A stretch of 36,387 nucleotides of DNA from Candidatus Woesearchaeota archaeon (GTDB taxonomy: Archaea; Nanobdellota; Nanobdellia; Woesearchaeales; GW2011-AR4): the NCBI GenBank assembly GCA_002686855.1, contig NYYQ01000012.1:1-36387 (forward strand), given 5' to 3'. Shown piece by piece: positions 19,201 to 28,238 of this stretch. Position 1 is the first letter of the stretch, and each line of letters starts with the position of its first letter. The position numbers and the translations under genes are program-made. The notes beneath the pieces are model-generated. The model was not told where the DNA came from, ran no database searches, and saw only the letters and a list, made by a program, of their open reading frames with translations.

Positions 19201-19749
19201 TTACGATGATTTCTTCTCAGGTTTCCTATCTTGGGTTACGTATACAATAAAAAATACCACTAAAACTAGTAATACTACTGATCCCACAAGTTCTCCACCG
19301 CTTGAACCGCTGAAAAAATCAGATGTTTCATCAAGCAATCCAAAAGCATCAAGGAAAATAAATGCTAGGCCAAGAAAAACTATAACCATAAACACGGTCT
19401 TCCAGCCGCCTTCCAAAAAAACACCTTCTGGTTTTTCCTGGAAAAATGACCCCACTAAAAGCAGGAAAAGCACTATTAAGAAAAGCAATACCACGAAGCT
19501 GGCTGATACCTGTGTTATGATCTCAACTAACTCTGAAGAACCAACAACAAAAAATGATATCACAAAAGCAGCTATAGAGTTAAGATTTTTCTTTGTATAA
19601 GTTTTGTCACCTATCTTCTCCACACCAAAAACTTTTGTTCTTTCCAATAACGCAAAAACAATCGTAAAAACAAGAAGGAAAGGCAACACTACATCAAAGA
19701 TACCTATACTATCAAAAAACTCCATTATATCTCTAAATGCACTGGCCAT
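19201..19749 (-). CDS. Small polytopic membrane protein, paralog of 18554-19147
   Basis: DVVLPFLLVFTIVFALLERTKVFG...NLNSIAAFVIS. Confidence 0.8.
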   Translation of the reverse strand: MASAFRDIMEFFDSIGIFDVVLPFLLVFTIVFALLERTKVFGVEKIGDKTYTKKNLNSIAAFVISFFVVGSSELVEIITQVSASFVVLLFLIVLFLLLVGSFFQEKPEGVFLEGGWKTVFMVIVFLGLAFIFLDAFGLLDETSDFFSGSSGGELVGSVVLLVLVVFFIVYVTQDRKPEKKSS

Positions 19750-19860
19750 CTTTTTTAATTATTTTATTGAGTAAACTATATATAAACTTTTCGAAAATAC
19801 CTTCATAAAAAACATGGTTATAAATTTAAAAAACTTTATAAAACAGGGGAGTTTACAAAA

Positions 19861-19999
19861 GTCAAAAACCACACATCAGAGATGAGTAGTGTGTTTTTAC
19901 TATAGCTAGTATTGTCTGGTGGTTTTTGACTAAGCGAATTCCACCAATCATACACACAAAACTCGTAGATTTTCATGAGAATTGGTGGAATTTTAGTGT
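19861..19999 (+). repeat. Two-hairpin repeat element, copy A
   Basis: GTCAAAAACCAC (19861-19872)...GTGGTTTTTGAC (to 19930), then AATTCCACCAAT (19937-19948)/ATTGGTGGAATT (19981-19992). Confidence 0.85.
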
Positions 20000-20150
20000 G
20001 TCAAAAACCACCCATCACAGATGGGTGGCATGATGAACATAACTATCTACAGCAAGTGGTTTTTGACGCCAGGAATACTACCAATAATGATGGTGGTTTT
20101 CGAGCACTACTCATACCACCAATCTAAGATTGGTGGTATTCCGTTGTATT
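20000..20150 (+). repeat. Two-hairpin repeat element, copy B, directly abutting copy A
   Basis: GTCAAAAACCAC (20000)...GTGGTTTTTGAC (20056-20067); local hairpin CCACCCATC-ACA-GATGGGTGG; second hairpin ATACCACCAATC-TAA-GATTGGTGGTAT. Confidence 0.85.
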
Positions 20151-20152
20151 AA

Positions 20153-20719
20153 ATGCTAAATGCAAAAGAATTTGAAAAAATAAGGGAAGACTTAGCTGCT
20201 TTTGAAGCTAAAAGAGAGTCTGTAATACAAAAATCCAGGGAGATCATTAACTTATCTAAAAGAATAATTTATGCCTTGCATAGAAATGATGTAAAGACTG
20301 CTTCTTCTCTTGTAAAGGATATTGAAAAGGGGAAAAAAACCCTTACAAATGTAAGAATGGATACAAACATAAATATTGTTGCCTTGCAGGAATATGCTGA
20401 AGCCCTATGCTATTATCACTTTGTCAAAAACAAAAAAATACCAACTGCAACATCATTAAAAATTGGCAATGAAAGCTATTTGCTTGGTTTATGTGATTTA
20501 ACCGGGGAACTAGTAAGAAAAGCAGTAAATGACGTTATAAATAAAAATTTTAAAGCCGCCTTTGAAATCAAAAATCTTGTTGAGGAGATATATGGTGAAT
20601 TTCTAAAATTTAATCTAAGAAACTCTGAATTAAGAAAGAAATCAGACCAGATAAAATGGAATTTGAAGAAACTAGAAGATGTTGTTTTTGAACTAAAGCT
20701 GAAAGGTAAATTAAAATGA
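20153..20719 (+). CDS. Translin family protein
   Basis: FEKIREDLAAFEAKRESVIQKSREIINLSKRIIYALHRND...LQEYAEALCYYHFVKNKKIPT...YLLGLCDLTGELVRKAVN. Confidence 0.88.
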   Translation: MLNAKEFEKIREDLAAFEAKRESVIQKSREIINLSKRIIYALHRNDVKTASSLVKDIEKGKKTLTNVRMDTNINIVALQEYAEALCYYHFVKNKKIPTATSLKIGNESYLLGLCDLTGELVRKAVNDVINKNFKAAFEIKNLVEEIYGEFLKFNLRNSELRKKSDQIKWNLKKLEDVVFELKLKGKLK

Positions 20720-22461
20720 GGACGCATACTTGTGGAGAATTAACAAAAAAAGATATAAAAAAAACTGTTTCTTTATCGGGTTGGGTTCAAAGCAGTAGAG
20801 ATCATGGGGGCATTATTTTCATTGACTTAAGGGACAGGTATGGCCTTACCCAGATAGTTTTTGACCCAAAACACAACAAAAAAAATCATGCAGAAGCTGA
20901 AAAACTAAGAAGGGAAGATGTTATTGCAGTAAAAGGCAAAGTAAGGCATAGAGGCAAAGGTCTTGAAAACCCCAATCTTAAAACAGGAGAAATAGAAATC
21001 CTTGTTGATGAATTAGAAGTATTAAGTAAAGCAGATACACCTCCCATTGAGGTAGAAAATAGAATTGATGCAAATGAAGACATAAGGTTAAAATATAGGT
21101 TTTTAGATTTAAGAAGGCCAAAGATGCAGAAACATTTGCTAGTTAGGCATCAGGCTGCTCAGGCTGCTCGTGCTTATTTGGATAAAAATAATTTTCTTGA
21201 GATTGAAACACCGATGCTTGTTAAGGCAACTCCAGAAGGCGCTAGAGATTATATTGTCCCATCACGTACAAATCCCGGCAAATGGTTTGCATTGCCTCAA
21301 AGCCCCCAATTATACAAGCAAATTTTAATGGTTTCTGGTTTTGACCGTTATTACCAGCTAGCCAGATGCTTGAGGGATGAGGATTTAAGGCAAGATAGGC
21401 AGCCAGAACATACTCAGATTGATCTAGAGATGAGTTTTGTTGAGCAGGAAGATGTCTTAAACATGGTTGAAGGGCTTTATAAGCACATGATGAAATCTGT
21501 TCTTGAAATTGATATTAAAGAAAAGTTTCCCAGAATGTCTTATGCAGAAGCAATAGATAGGTTTGGAACAGACAAGCCAGATTTAAGATTTAAGCTTGAA
21601 TTAATTGACGTAACAGATATTGTAAAAGATTCTGATTTTGAAGTCTTTAAGAAAACTGAACAGGTTAAATGCCTTGCTCCTGAAAAAGATTTTTCCAGAA
21701 AAGAACTTGACGAATATATAAATTTCTGCCAGCAGAATGGTGCAAAGGGAATGGCATGGATGCGTGTTACAAAAAAAGGCCTTGAAAGCAATATTGTAAA
21801 ATTCTTTAATCCTTCTATTCAAAAAAAATTATTGCAAAAAACAAAAGCAAAGAAAGGTGTCTTAATGTTTATTGCCGATAAGCCAGAAGCTGTTGCTGAA
21901 ATATTAGGCAAATTAAGATTAAAATTAAGTGAAGATTTGAAATTGACCAATAAAAAAGATTTCGAGTTCTGCTGGGTTTTGGATTTTCCTTTATTTGAAT
22001 GGGATGATGAAAACAGTAAATGGATGCCTTGCCACCACATCTTCACAGCTCCGAATAAAGAACACTTGAAGTTTTTGGAGAAAAACCCGGAAAAAGTTCA
22101 TGCAAACTTATATGATTTAGTCTTAAATGGTGTTGAATTAGGCTCTGGCTCAATAAGGGAAACTAATCCTGAAATTCAAAAGAAACTTTTTAAGATGATT
22201 GGCTTAAGTGATAAGGAAGCCCAAAGAAAATTTGGTTTCTTAATGGATGCTTTCAAATACGGAACTCCGCCGCATGGAGGTATTGGACTTGGCTTTGATA
22301 GAATAGTGGCCTTAATGTGCAACCATCATGACATTAGGGAAGTCATAGCCTTCCCAAAAAACAAAAACGCAGAATGCCCAATGGATGGAAGCCCTTCAGA
22401 TGTACCAGACAACCAACTCAAAGAACTTCATGTTAAAAGTGATTTGGTTAAGAAGCAGTAA
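20716..22461 (+). CDS. aspS: Aspartyl-tRNA synthetase
   Basis: CGELTKKDIKKTVSLSGWVQSSRDHGGIIFIDLRDRYGLTQIVFDP; RYYQLARCLRDEDLRQDRQPEHTQIDLEMSF; GGIGLGFDRIVALM. Confidence 0.95.
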   Translation: MRTHTCGELTKKDIKKTVSLSGWVQSSRDHGGIIFIDLRDRYGLTQIVFDPKHNKKNHAEAEKLRREDVIAVKGKVRHRGKGLENPNLKTGEIEILVDELEVLSKADTPPIEVENRIDANEDIRLKYRFLDLRRPKMQKHLLVRHQAAQAARAYLDKNNFLEIETPMLVKATPEGARDYIVPSRTNPGKWFALPQSPQLYKQILMVSGFDRYYQLARCLRDEDLRQDRQPEHTQIDLEMSFVEQEDVLNMVEGLYKHMMKSVLEIDIKEKFPRMSYAEAIDRFGTDKPDLRFKLELIDVTDIVKDSDFEVFKKTEQVKCLAPEKDFSRKELDEYINFCQQNGAKGMAWMRVTKKGLESNIVKFFNPSIQKKLLQKTKAKKGVLMFIADKPEAVAEILGKLRLKLSEDLKLTNKKDFEFCWVLDFPLFEWDDENSKWMPCHHIFTAPNKEHLKFLEKNPEKVHANLYDLVLNGVELGSGSIRETNPEIQKKLFKMIGLSDKEAQRKFGFLMDAFKYGTPPHGGIGLGFDRIVALMCNHHDIREVIAFPKNKNAECPMDGSPSDVPDNQLKELHVKSDLVKKQ

Positions 22462-22481
22462 TTTAGTTCTTTCTTTTTGAA

Positions 22482-22578
22482 AAAGTTCGTATAACTCACC
22501 TTTCACTCACAAATAGTTCGCAAAAAGTGTGTTACATGTTCGTGAGTGTCGCTTCTACATTATTATTTTACGTGTGTG
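22482..22578. repeat. Left arm of an imperfect inverted repeat
   Basis: Blocks AAAGTTCGTATAAC (22482-22495), TGTGTTACATG (22528-22538), GTGAGTGTCGC (22542-22552), ACGTGTGTG (22570-22578) recur in reverse complement and mirrored order at 23002-23354. Confidence 0.7.
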
Positions 22579-22747
22579 CAGAATGTAATAACACAGCCAA
22601 TGAATTAGTTAGGACTATTTTAATAAAAAAAGTAAATAATACACCCCATCTTTATATAGAAAATTTTATTTTTAACAATCTAGAAATAAATAATCATCTG
22701 GTTTTTTAGTAGTTTTTATAAAGTTTCAATACTAAAGGCTCTATAGA

Positions 22748-22960
22748 ATGGATTTCAAATGGAAGATTATATTTATTATATCTGTATTAATTATTTTATT
22801 TACCTTATCGGTCCCTTTTAATAGATGTGAAATCACTACAGAATACTATGGAATAGATTACCAGATAGGTAAACATAATGAGACTTTACCCTTATTTGTT
22901 GTATTGATGGAAAATTCAACACTATTCCCATGTAAAATAAATAGTGTTAGTATAAGCTAA
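22748..22960 (+). CDS. Small hypothetical membrane/secreted protein, 70 aa, between the inverted repeat arms
   Basis: ATG start, N-terminal hydrophobic helix, two cysteines. Confidence 0.45.
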   Translation: MDFKWKIIFIISVLIILFTLSVPFNRCEITTEYYGIDYQIGKHNETLPLFVVLMENSTLFPCKINSVSIS

Positions 22961-23001
22961 TGTAAAATAAAAAAGCACTAGTTTACTTGCTCTTTATTCT
23001 T

Positions 23002-23354
23002 CACACACGTCGATTTATCTCTCTCGCTTAATGTATGTACATTAAACGTAAACTTCGCGGATCTTTTCATTTCTAAAAAGACAAAACAATTCTAAAATAA
23101 TATAAGAACTAAATCCGAATTTCCATCAAAGAAAATTCGGGCGACACTCACAACTAAATCCTCACGAATTCGGACATCAAAATCCTCATTCGTTGCGGCT
23201 TAGCTCATGTAACACATCTTAAATGATTCACTCACTCAGCCATCAAAGGCTTCGTTCGCTCAACTAACTTTTTTCTCCGAAAAAAGTCTCGTCAGTCGGG
23301 TTGCCATACTGACGAGCCTATCGGTCATTTAAGAAAGTCCGTTACACGAACTTT
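23002..23354. repeat. Right arm of the imperfect inverted repeat, with a predicted multi-stem structure
   Basis: CACACACGT (23002), GCGACACTCAC (23141), CATGTAACACA (23206), GTTACACGAACTTT (23341); nested stems CTTAAATGA/TCATTTAAG, ACTTTTTTC-tcc-GAAAAAAGT, CTCGTCAGT/ACTGACGAG. Confidence 0.65.
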
Positions 23355-23401
23355 ACTGTTTGTCCTTAAATTTATATACTAACTAATAATTCCCTATTCC
23401 C

Positions 23402-23950
23402 ATGCAAATAAACCTAATAACATCAAACTTAAGCAAAGTAAAAGAATTCAAAGCAATACTGGGAGATAAAGTTCAAATTAACCACCTCAATATTGAATAT
23501 AAAGAACTAAGAAGCAATAACCCTGAAGAGATAGCAAAAGAATCAGCTAAAAGGCTTGCAGATGAATTAAACAAGACAGTAGTAGTTGAAGACTCTGGTT
23601 TGTTCATAAAAGCATTAAATGATTTTCCAGGAACCTGCTCAGCATATATCCATAAAAGAATAGGATTAAAAGGAATTTTAAAGCTGATGGAAAACATTGA
23701 AGATAGAACTTGCTTTTACAAATCAGCAGTTGCTTACTGCGAACCAAATAAACAACCAATTTCTTTCCTAGGTGAAGAAAAGGGAACTATAGCATTAGAA
23801 GAAAAAGGAGCCCATGGCTTTGGTCATGATACTATTTTTATTCCAGAAAGCAGCAATAAAACCTATGGAGAAATAGAAAAATGCGAAACTATTAAAAGAT
23901 TCAGAAAAATCGCGATTGAGAAACTGAAAGACTGCCTGGAGGAACAATAA
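23402..23950 (+). CDS. XTP/dITP diphosphatase (RdgB/HAM1 family)
   Basis: LITSNLSKVKEFKAILG; VVVEDSGLFIKALNDFPGTCSAY; GAHGFGHDTIFIPE. Confidence 0.93.
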   Translation: MQINLITSNLSKVKEFKAILGDKVQINHLNIEYKELRSNNPEEIAKESAKRLADELNKTVVVEDSGLFIKALNDFPGTCSAYIHKRIGLKGILKLMENIEDRTCFYKSAVAYCEPNKQPISFLGEEKGTIALEEKGAHGFGHDTIFIPESSNKTYGEIEKCETIKRFRKIAIEKLKDCLEEQ

Positions 23951-24540
23951 TGATAAAGAAAATAAAAGAGTTGATGGAAACAAAAGAAGAGATAAATGTA
24001 ATAAAAAACAATCTAAGCTATACCTCAACTGCTGTGTCAGAATTAAAAGAAGAAATAAGCTCCTTAAAAGAGCACCTAAACAACAATTTAGAAGAAGTCA
24101 GCCATAAATCCACTGAAATCCTCAAAAACTTCCAGGAAAACATGGATAAAATAAAGGATGTGAATCATAATTTCGAAAAAGAATTCTTTCAATTCAAACT
24201 ATTAAAATCGCAGATGCAAAAGAAAGTGATGGAAAAGTTTGAGGAAGAGCTTGACAAAGAGCTTAAGATACAAAGTGAAAAATTAGAAAGTGATGCAGAA
24301 ATTTACAATGAATTAAGAGAAAATATTGAAGAGATAACAACAAAAGTAAACAACTTAGGAGAAGAAATAAACAAATTCATAGAAATAAGCCAGACTATAA
24401 AGAAAGAAGACTTTGAGATGACAAGGTTTGCAAACAAATTAAGGGAAATGGACAGGGAAAAATTAGACTTAATGAGAAAGCTTGATACTATGGAAAGATT
24501 AGTTTCAAAAATGAGAAGGAATGAACATATCATAAGATGA
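23950..24540 (+). CDS. Coiled-coil hypothetical protein
   Basis: 196 aa, heptad-rich Lys/Glu composition; in a +-strand operon. Confidence 0.75.
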   Translation: MIKKIKELMETKEEINVIKNNLSYTSTAVSELKEEISSLKEHLNNNLEEVSHKSTEILKNFQENMDKIKDVNHNFEKEFFQFKLLKSQMQKKVMEKFEEELDKELKIQSEKLESDAEIYNELRENIEEITTKVNNLGEEINKFIEISQTIKKEDFEMTRFANKLREMDREKLDLMRKLDTMERLVSKMRRNEHIIR

Positions 24541-25007
24541 ATCTAAGAAAAGCTACTGTAAACGATGCAAATGGAATTTCTAAAGTTTTAATAGAAAGCT
24601 ATAATATAAAAGATTTAGAAGAAGGACAACAAATTTTCGAAGAAGAAAGAGCCAAATCACACCATTATATTGTTGCTGAAAAAGATGAAAAAATTATTGG
24701 AATTGTAACATGGCTTATGCACGGCTTGCCAAAACACCAATTAGCAGAACTTGACAGGATTGCAGTCCTTCCAGAATACCAAGGCAAAGGGGTTGCAAAA
24801 CAATTATTCAATGTCTTAGTAGAACATGCAAACGAATTCTTCAAAAAACATAACTCAAAATTAAGAAAACTGTACCTATTAACACATGCTGATAATGAAA
24901 GGGCCCATAAATTCTATGAAAAAATGGGATTTAAGCATGAAACAACTTTAAAACAGCATTACTACAAAGACAAGGATGAATTTGTTTTTAGCATGTTTTT
25001 TGATTGA
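24537..25007 (+). CDS. GNAT family N-acetyltransferase
   Basis: LDRIAVLPEYQGKGVAKQLFNVLVEHA; DNERAHKFYEKMGFKHE. Confidence 0.92.
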   Translation: MNLRKATVNDANGISKVLIESYNIKDLEEGQQIFEEERAKSHHYIVAEKDEKIIGIVTWLMHGLPKHQLAELDRIAVLPEYQGKGVAKQLFNVLVEHANEFFKKHNSKLRKLYLLTHADNERAHKFYEKMGFKHETTLKQHYYKDKDEFVFSMFFD

Positions 25008-25022
25008 ATTATTTTTTTATTA

Positions 25023-25067
25023 TCGTGAAATGCACTAATTAGTTTAATTATTATCTGCATTTCACGA
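25023..25067. terminator. 12-bp perfect inverted repeat between convergent genes, possible bidirectional terminator
   Basis: TCGTGAAATGCA (25023-25034) / TGCATTTCACGA (25056-25067). Confidence 0.45.
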
Positions 25068-25096
25068 GATTAGAAATGTGTTCAAATTTCATCTAA

Positions 25097-26084
25097 TCAA
25101 CGCATTTCTCTATATGTTTTGTTAAAAAGTTTATTCATTGAATTGTTATAAAATTCTAGGCAGTTTTGATAAAACCCATTTACTTTTGTTAAAAGAGCTG
25201 ATGCATGTCTTTCTTGTGTCAAATCAGTTTCTAAAACAACTTCCAAAGCCGCATCATAATCATTTTTTTGCCGGAGGGCCTGCGGCGCTTTCATCAAGTA
25301 CACTAAGGAAACACCCGCCATCCTTGAAGTTGCCCCCGCCAACAGCATCAGACCTAAAATAGGAACCGCTGACAAACCAAGGACGCGCCTTGTATCCATC
25401 TTCACCAATTCTGATAACAAAACTCATGCCTGCTCCTCTTGAAAAACATCCTTTTTCTTCAGCCTTTGGAATATATTTTTCTTTTAAAAACTTAGAAGCC
25501 TCTTCATAATCCTTTTCAGATGCCTTATTTTTTCCAACAGCCAGTTCCAGCCATCCATCATGTGTCGGGATTTCATCCTGTGTCAACCAATCATTTATCC
25601 TAAATCCACCTGCTTCTTTTAAGTCAGATAAGTTATATCCTCTCTCGTTTAATTGTTTCCTTATACCTTCATATTTGTCAGCTCGTATTGCATAATCTCC
25701 TTTAGCCCCTTCTATATCTGATTTACCTATAATTATAAATTCTGTTCCTTCTGACTGCTTGTATGTATCTTTATCTATTGGAATATATCTGTCTACATAT
25801 GTTTCATCTATGCCAAATGTGTCTTCATTTATAGACGAATTAACTATTTTGCTTAAATCAAAATCATGATCGATTCTAAAGCAACATCTGTTATCTTGAT
25901 TTACTCCGCCACTTAGATTTATTGTCTTTGAATTAAGCACAGTATCTTTCCATAAGTCTTTTCTATCTTCTAAAACAGGAGTTTTTACTCTGGTAATTAA
26001 GTTCTCCACCATAGAATAAGCTGCATTACCTAGTTCTCTTAACCCTTTTTGAACAGTGGCGTACTCTAATAATTTTAATACCAT
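25097..26084 (-). pseudogene. Hypothetical protein interrupted by a frameshift at an A7 run
   Basis: ORF 25260-26084 ends ...ESAAGPPAKK* at GCAAAAAAATGA; removing one A continues NDYDAALEVVLETDLTQERHASALLTKVNGFYQN...REMR* (ORF 25097-25420). Confidence 0.6.
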
Positions 26085-26135
26085 TTTAAAACTAAGAAAA
26101 CATATTAATTTATAAATTTTTTTGATTTTGCCACT

Positions 26136-26327
26136 TTAGGATAGTATTGACACATTTGAATTTTTGGAAAATGATATCACTTTGTAAAATCTCCTATTTT
26201 TAATTGTCCTTTTTAGTTCTTTAGGGCAGTAAATATCATATTCAAAAACATATTTACCTTCTTGCTCAGGAATGTATCTTTTTGTCTGTTCTTGAGATAC
26301 ATGTCCTGCGGAACTACCCTTATACTT
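26136..26327 (-). pseudogene. Coding-like fragment without a start codon
   Basis: KYKGSSAGHVSQEQTKRYIPEQEGKYVFEYDIYCPKELKRTIKNRRFYKVISFSKNSNVSILS*; in-frame stop upstream and no ATG/GTG/TTG. Confidence 0.45.
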
Positions 26328-26519
26328 TTAATGTGAATGACCTCTAAAAGAAGGAAAAGTTTAAGTTGATAGTTCTGCGTGAGAAACTCCTATTTAGTTA
26401 GATTTATTTTAGGAGTATATCCTTTTTTATCGTTTTTTTATTGAAATTATTATTTTGATTGGCTTTATCTTTTTTATCAATAAAATAGGTTTATATAGTT
26501 CTAATCCATTTCATTTACC

Positions 26520-27437
26520 ATGTCAGAAACAGCCTTATCAATTAAAAACCTGAAAAAAACATACAAAGGAAAAGTAGAAGCATTAAAGGGCATAGACCTA
26601 GAAGTAAAAAAAGGAGATTTCTTTGCATTGCTGGGGCCAAATGGCGCTGGAAAGACTACTGCTATCAATATTATAATCAGCCTAACAAACAAAACATCCG
26701 GCCAGGTGAAAGTCTTTAACTATGACATTGATAAAGAGTTAGGCAAAGCCAAAACATGCATAGGCGTTGTACCACAGGAATTCAACTTCAATATTTTTGA
26801 AAAGGTGTTTGATATTGTTGTGCATCAAGCCGGTTATTATGGAATAGGCAAAAAAACAGCATCTAAAAGAGCAGAAAAATATCTAAAACAGCTTGACTTA
26901 TGGGAAAAAAGAAACGCCACTGCCCAAGCGCTATCCGGAGGCCTAAAAAGAAGGCTGATGATTGTAAGAGCTTTAATTCATGAACCAGAGCTTTTAATTC
27001 TTGATGAGCCTACTGCAGGTGTTGATATTGAAATAAGAAGGAGTATGTGGAAATTTATTTCTGACCTAAACACAAAAGGCAGAACAATAATCTTAACAAC
27101 TCATTACCTGGAAGAAGCAGAAAACCTATGCAGAAACATAGCAATAATAGACAAAGGAAAAATAATAGAAAATACCTCAATGAAAAATCTTTTGAGCAGA
27201 ATGGACAAAGACACCTTTATTTTTGATATTACAACTCCAATAAAAAAAGTTCCTCAACTAAAAGATCATAAAATAAACATTCTAGACCCAACAACTATAG
27301 AAATTGAAATTTTAAAAAAACAGAATCTTAACAGATTATTTGAGCATTTCAAAAAAAATAATATTGAAATATTGAACATGAGAAGAAAAACCGCAAGATT
27401 AGAAGAATTATTCATGGGGCTTGTAAACAAAAAATGA
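26520..27437 (+). CDS. ABC transporter ATP-binding protein
   Basis: LLGPNGAGKTT, LSGGLKRRLMI, LLILDEPTAGVD. Confidence 0.95.
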   Translation: MSETALSIKNLKKTYKGKVEALKGIDLEVKKGDFFALLGPNGAGKTTAINIIISLTNKTSGQVKVFNYDIDKELGKAKTCIGVVPQEFNFNIFEKVFDIVVHQAGYYGIGKKTASKRAEKYLKQLDLWEKRNATAQALSGGLKRRLMIVRALIHEPELLILDEPTAGVDIEIRRSMWKFISDLNTKGRTIILTTHYLEEAENLCRNIAIIDKGKIIENTSMKNLLSRMDKDTFIFDITTPIKKVPQLKDHKINILDPTTIEIEILKKQNLNRLFEHFKKNNIEILNMRRKTARLEELFMGLVNKK

Positions 27438-28207
27438 AAGCTAAAGAACAATACTGCGCATTTAGGACAATTGTGGACAAGGAAGTCATAAGAATCCTAA
27501 GGATATGGATGCAAACTTTGCTGCCATCAGCAATAACAATGACTCTCTACTTCTTAATATTTGGAAAATTCATAGGCTCCCAGGTAAGAGATATTAACGG
27601 ATTTAGCTACATGGAATTCATTGTTCCGGGAATTATCATGCTATCAGTCATTACCAATTCATTTATGAACGTTGTTTCGTCTTTTTTCAGCACGAAATTC
27701 ATGAGAAGTGTGGAGGAAATTTTAGTAAGTCCAACACCAAATTGGATTATCCTAATAGGATATGCTGCTGGAGGTATTTTCAGGGGATTATTAGTTGGCC
27801 TTATCGTATTGCTTGTTTCCCTATTTTTTACCCATATCAATATCTATAATTTTGGCATTATCATTATATTTATTCTGCTAACCTCAATAGTCTTCTCTCT
27901 AGGGGGACTTCTTAACGCCATCTTTGCAAAGAGGTTTGATGACATAAGCATCATTCCTACTTTTGTCTTAATGCCCTTAACATATCTTGGAGGAGTCTTC
28001 TATTCGATATCAGTTCTTCCAGCATTCTGGCAAGGAATCTCTTTATTAAATCCAATCCTATACATGGTAAATGGGTTTAGATACGGCTTTCTTGGAATTT
28101 CTGACATAAACATCTGGATAGGGTTTGGAATGCTGGTTATATTTGCTGCAATCTTGTTTTACATCAACTTGCACTTAATGAAAAAAGGCACTGGTTTAAA
28201 AACATAA
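27434..28207 (+). CDS. ABC-2 type transporter permease
   Basis: Six hydrophobic segments, ABC-2 pattern (FIVPGIIMLSVI...SVEEILVSPTPNWIILIGYAAGG); overlaps the ATPase gene. Confidence 0.92.
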   Translation: MKAKEQYCAFRTIVDKEVIRILRIWMQTLLPSAITMTLYFLIFGKFIGSQVRDINGFSYMEFIVPGIIMLSVITNSFMNVVSSFFSTKFMRSVEEILVSPTPNWIILIGYAAGGIFRGLLVGLIVLLVSLFFTHINIYNFGIIIIFILLTSIVFSLGGLLNAIFAKRFDDISIIPTFVLMPLTYLGGVFYSISVLPAFWQGISLLNPILYMVNGFRYGFLGISDINIWIGFGMLVIFAAILFYINLHLMKKGTGLKT

Positions 28208-28238
28208 ATTTTTATAATTCTTAACAAAAATAAGTTAC

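Noticed and set aside
20033-20050. C/D box sRNA suggestion from CATGATGAAC in copy B
   Set aside because: A C-box-like match exists, but no D box or C'/D' arrangement was found nearby.
19861-20150. CRISPR-like array
   Set aside because: Repeats are long, palindromic, only two tandem units with no regular unique spacers, and no cas genes nearby.
22527-22709. 60-aa ORF MCYMFVSVAS...
   Set aside because: GTG start lies inside the inverted-repeat block TGTGTTACATG; composition does not support a gene.
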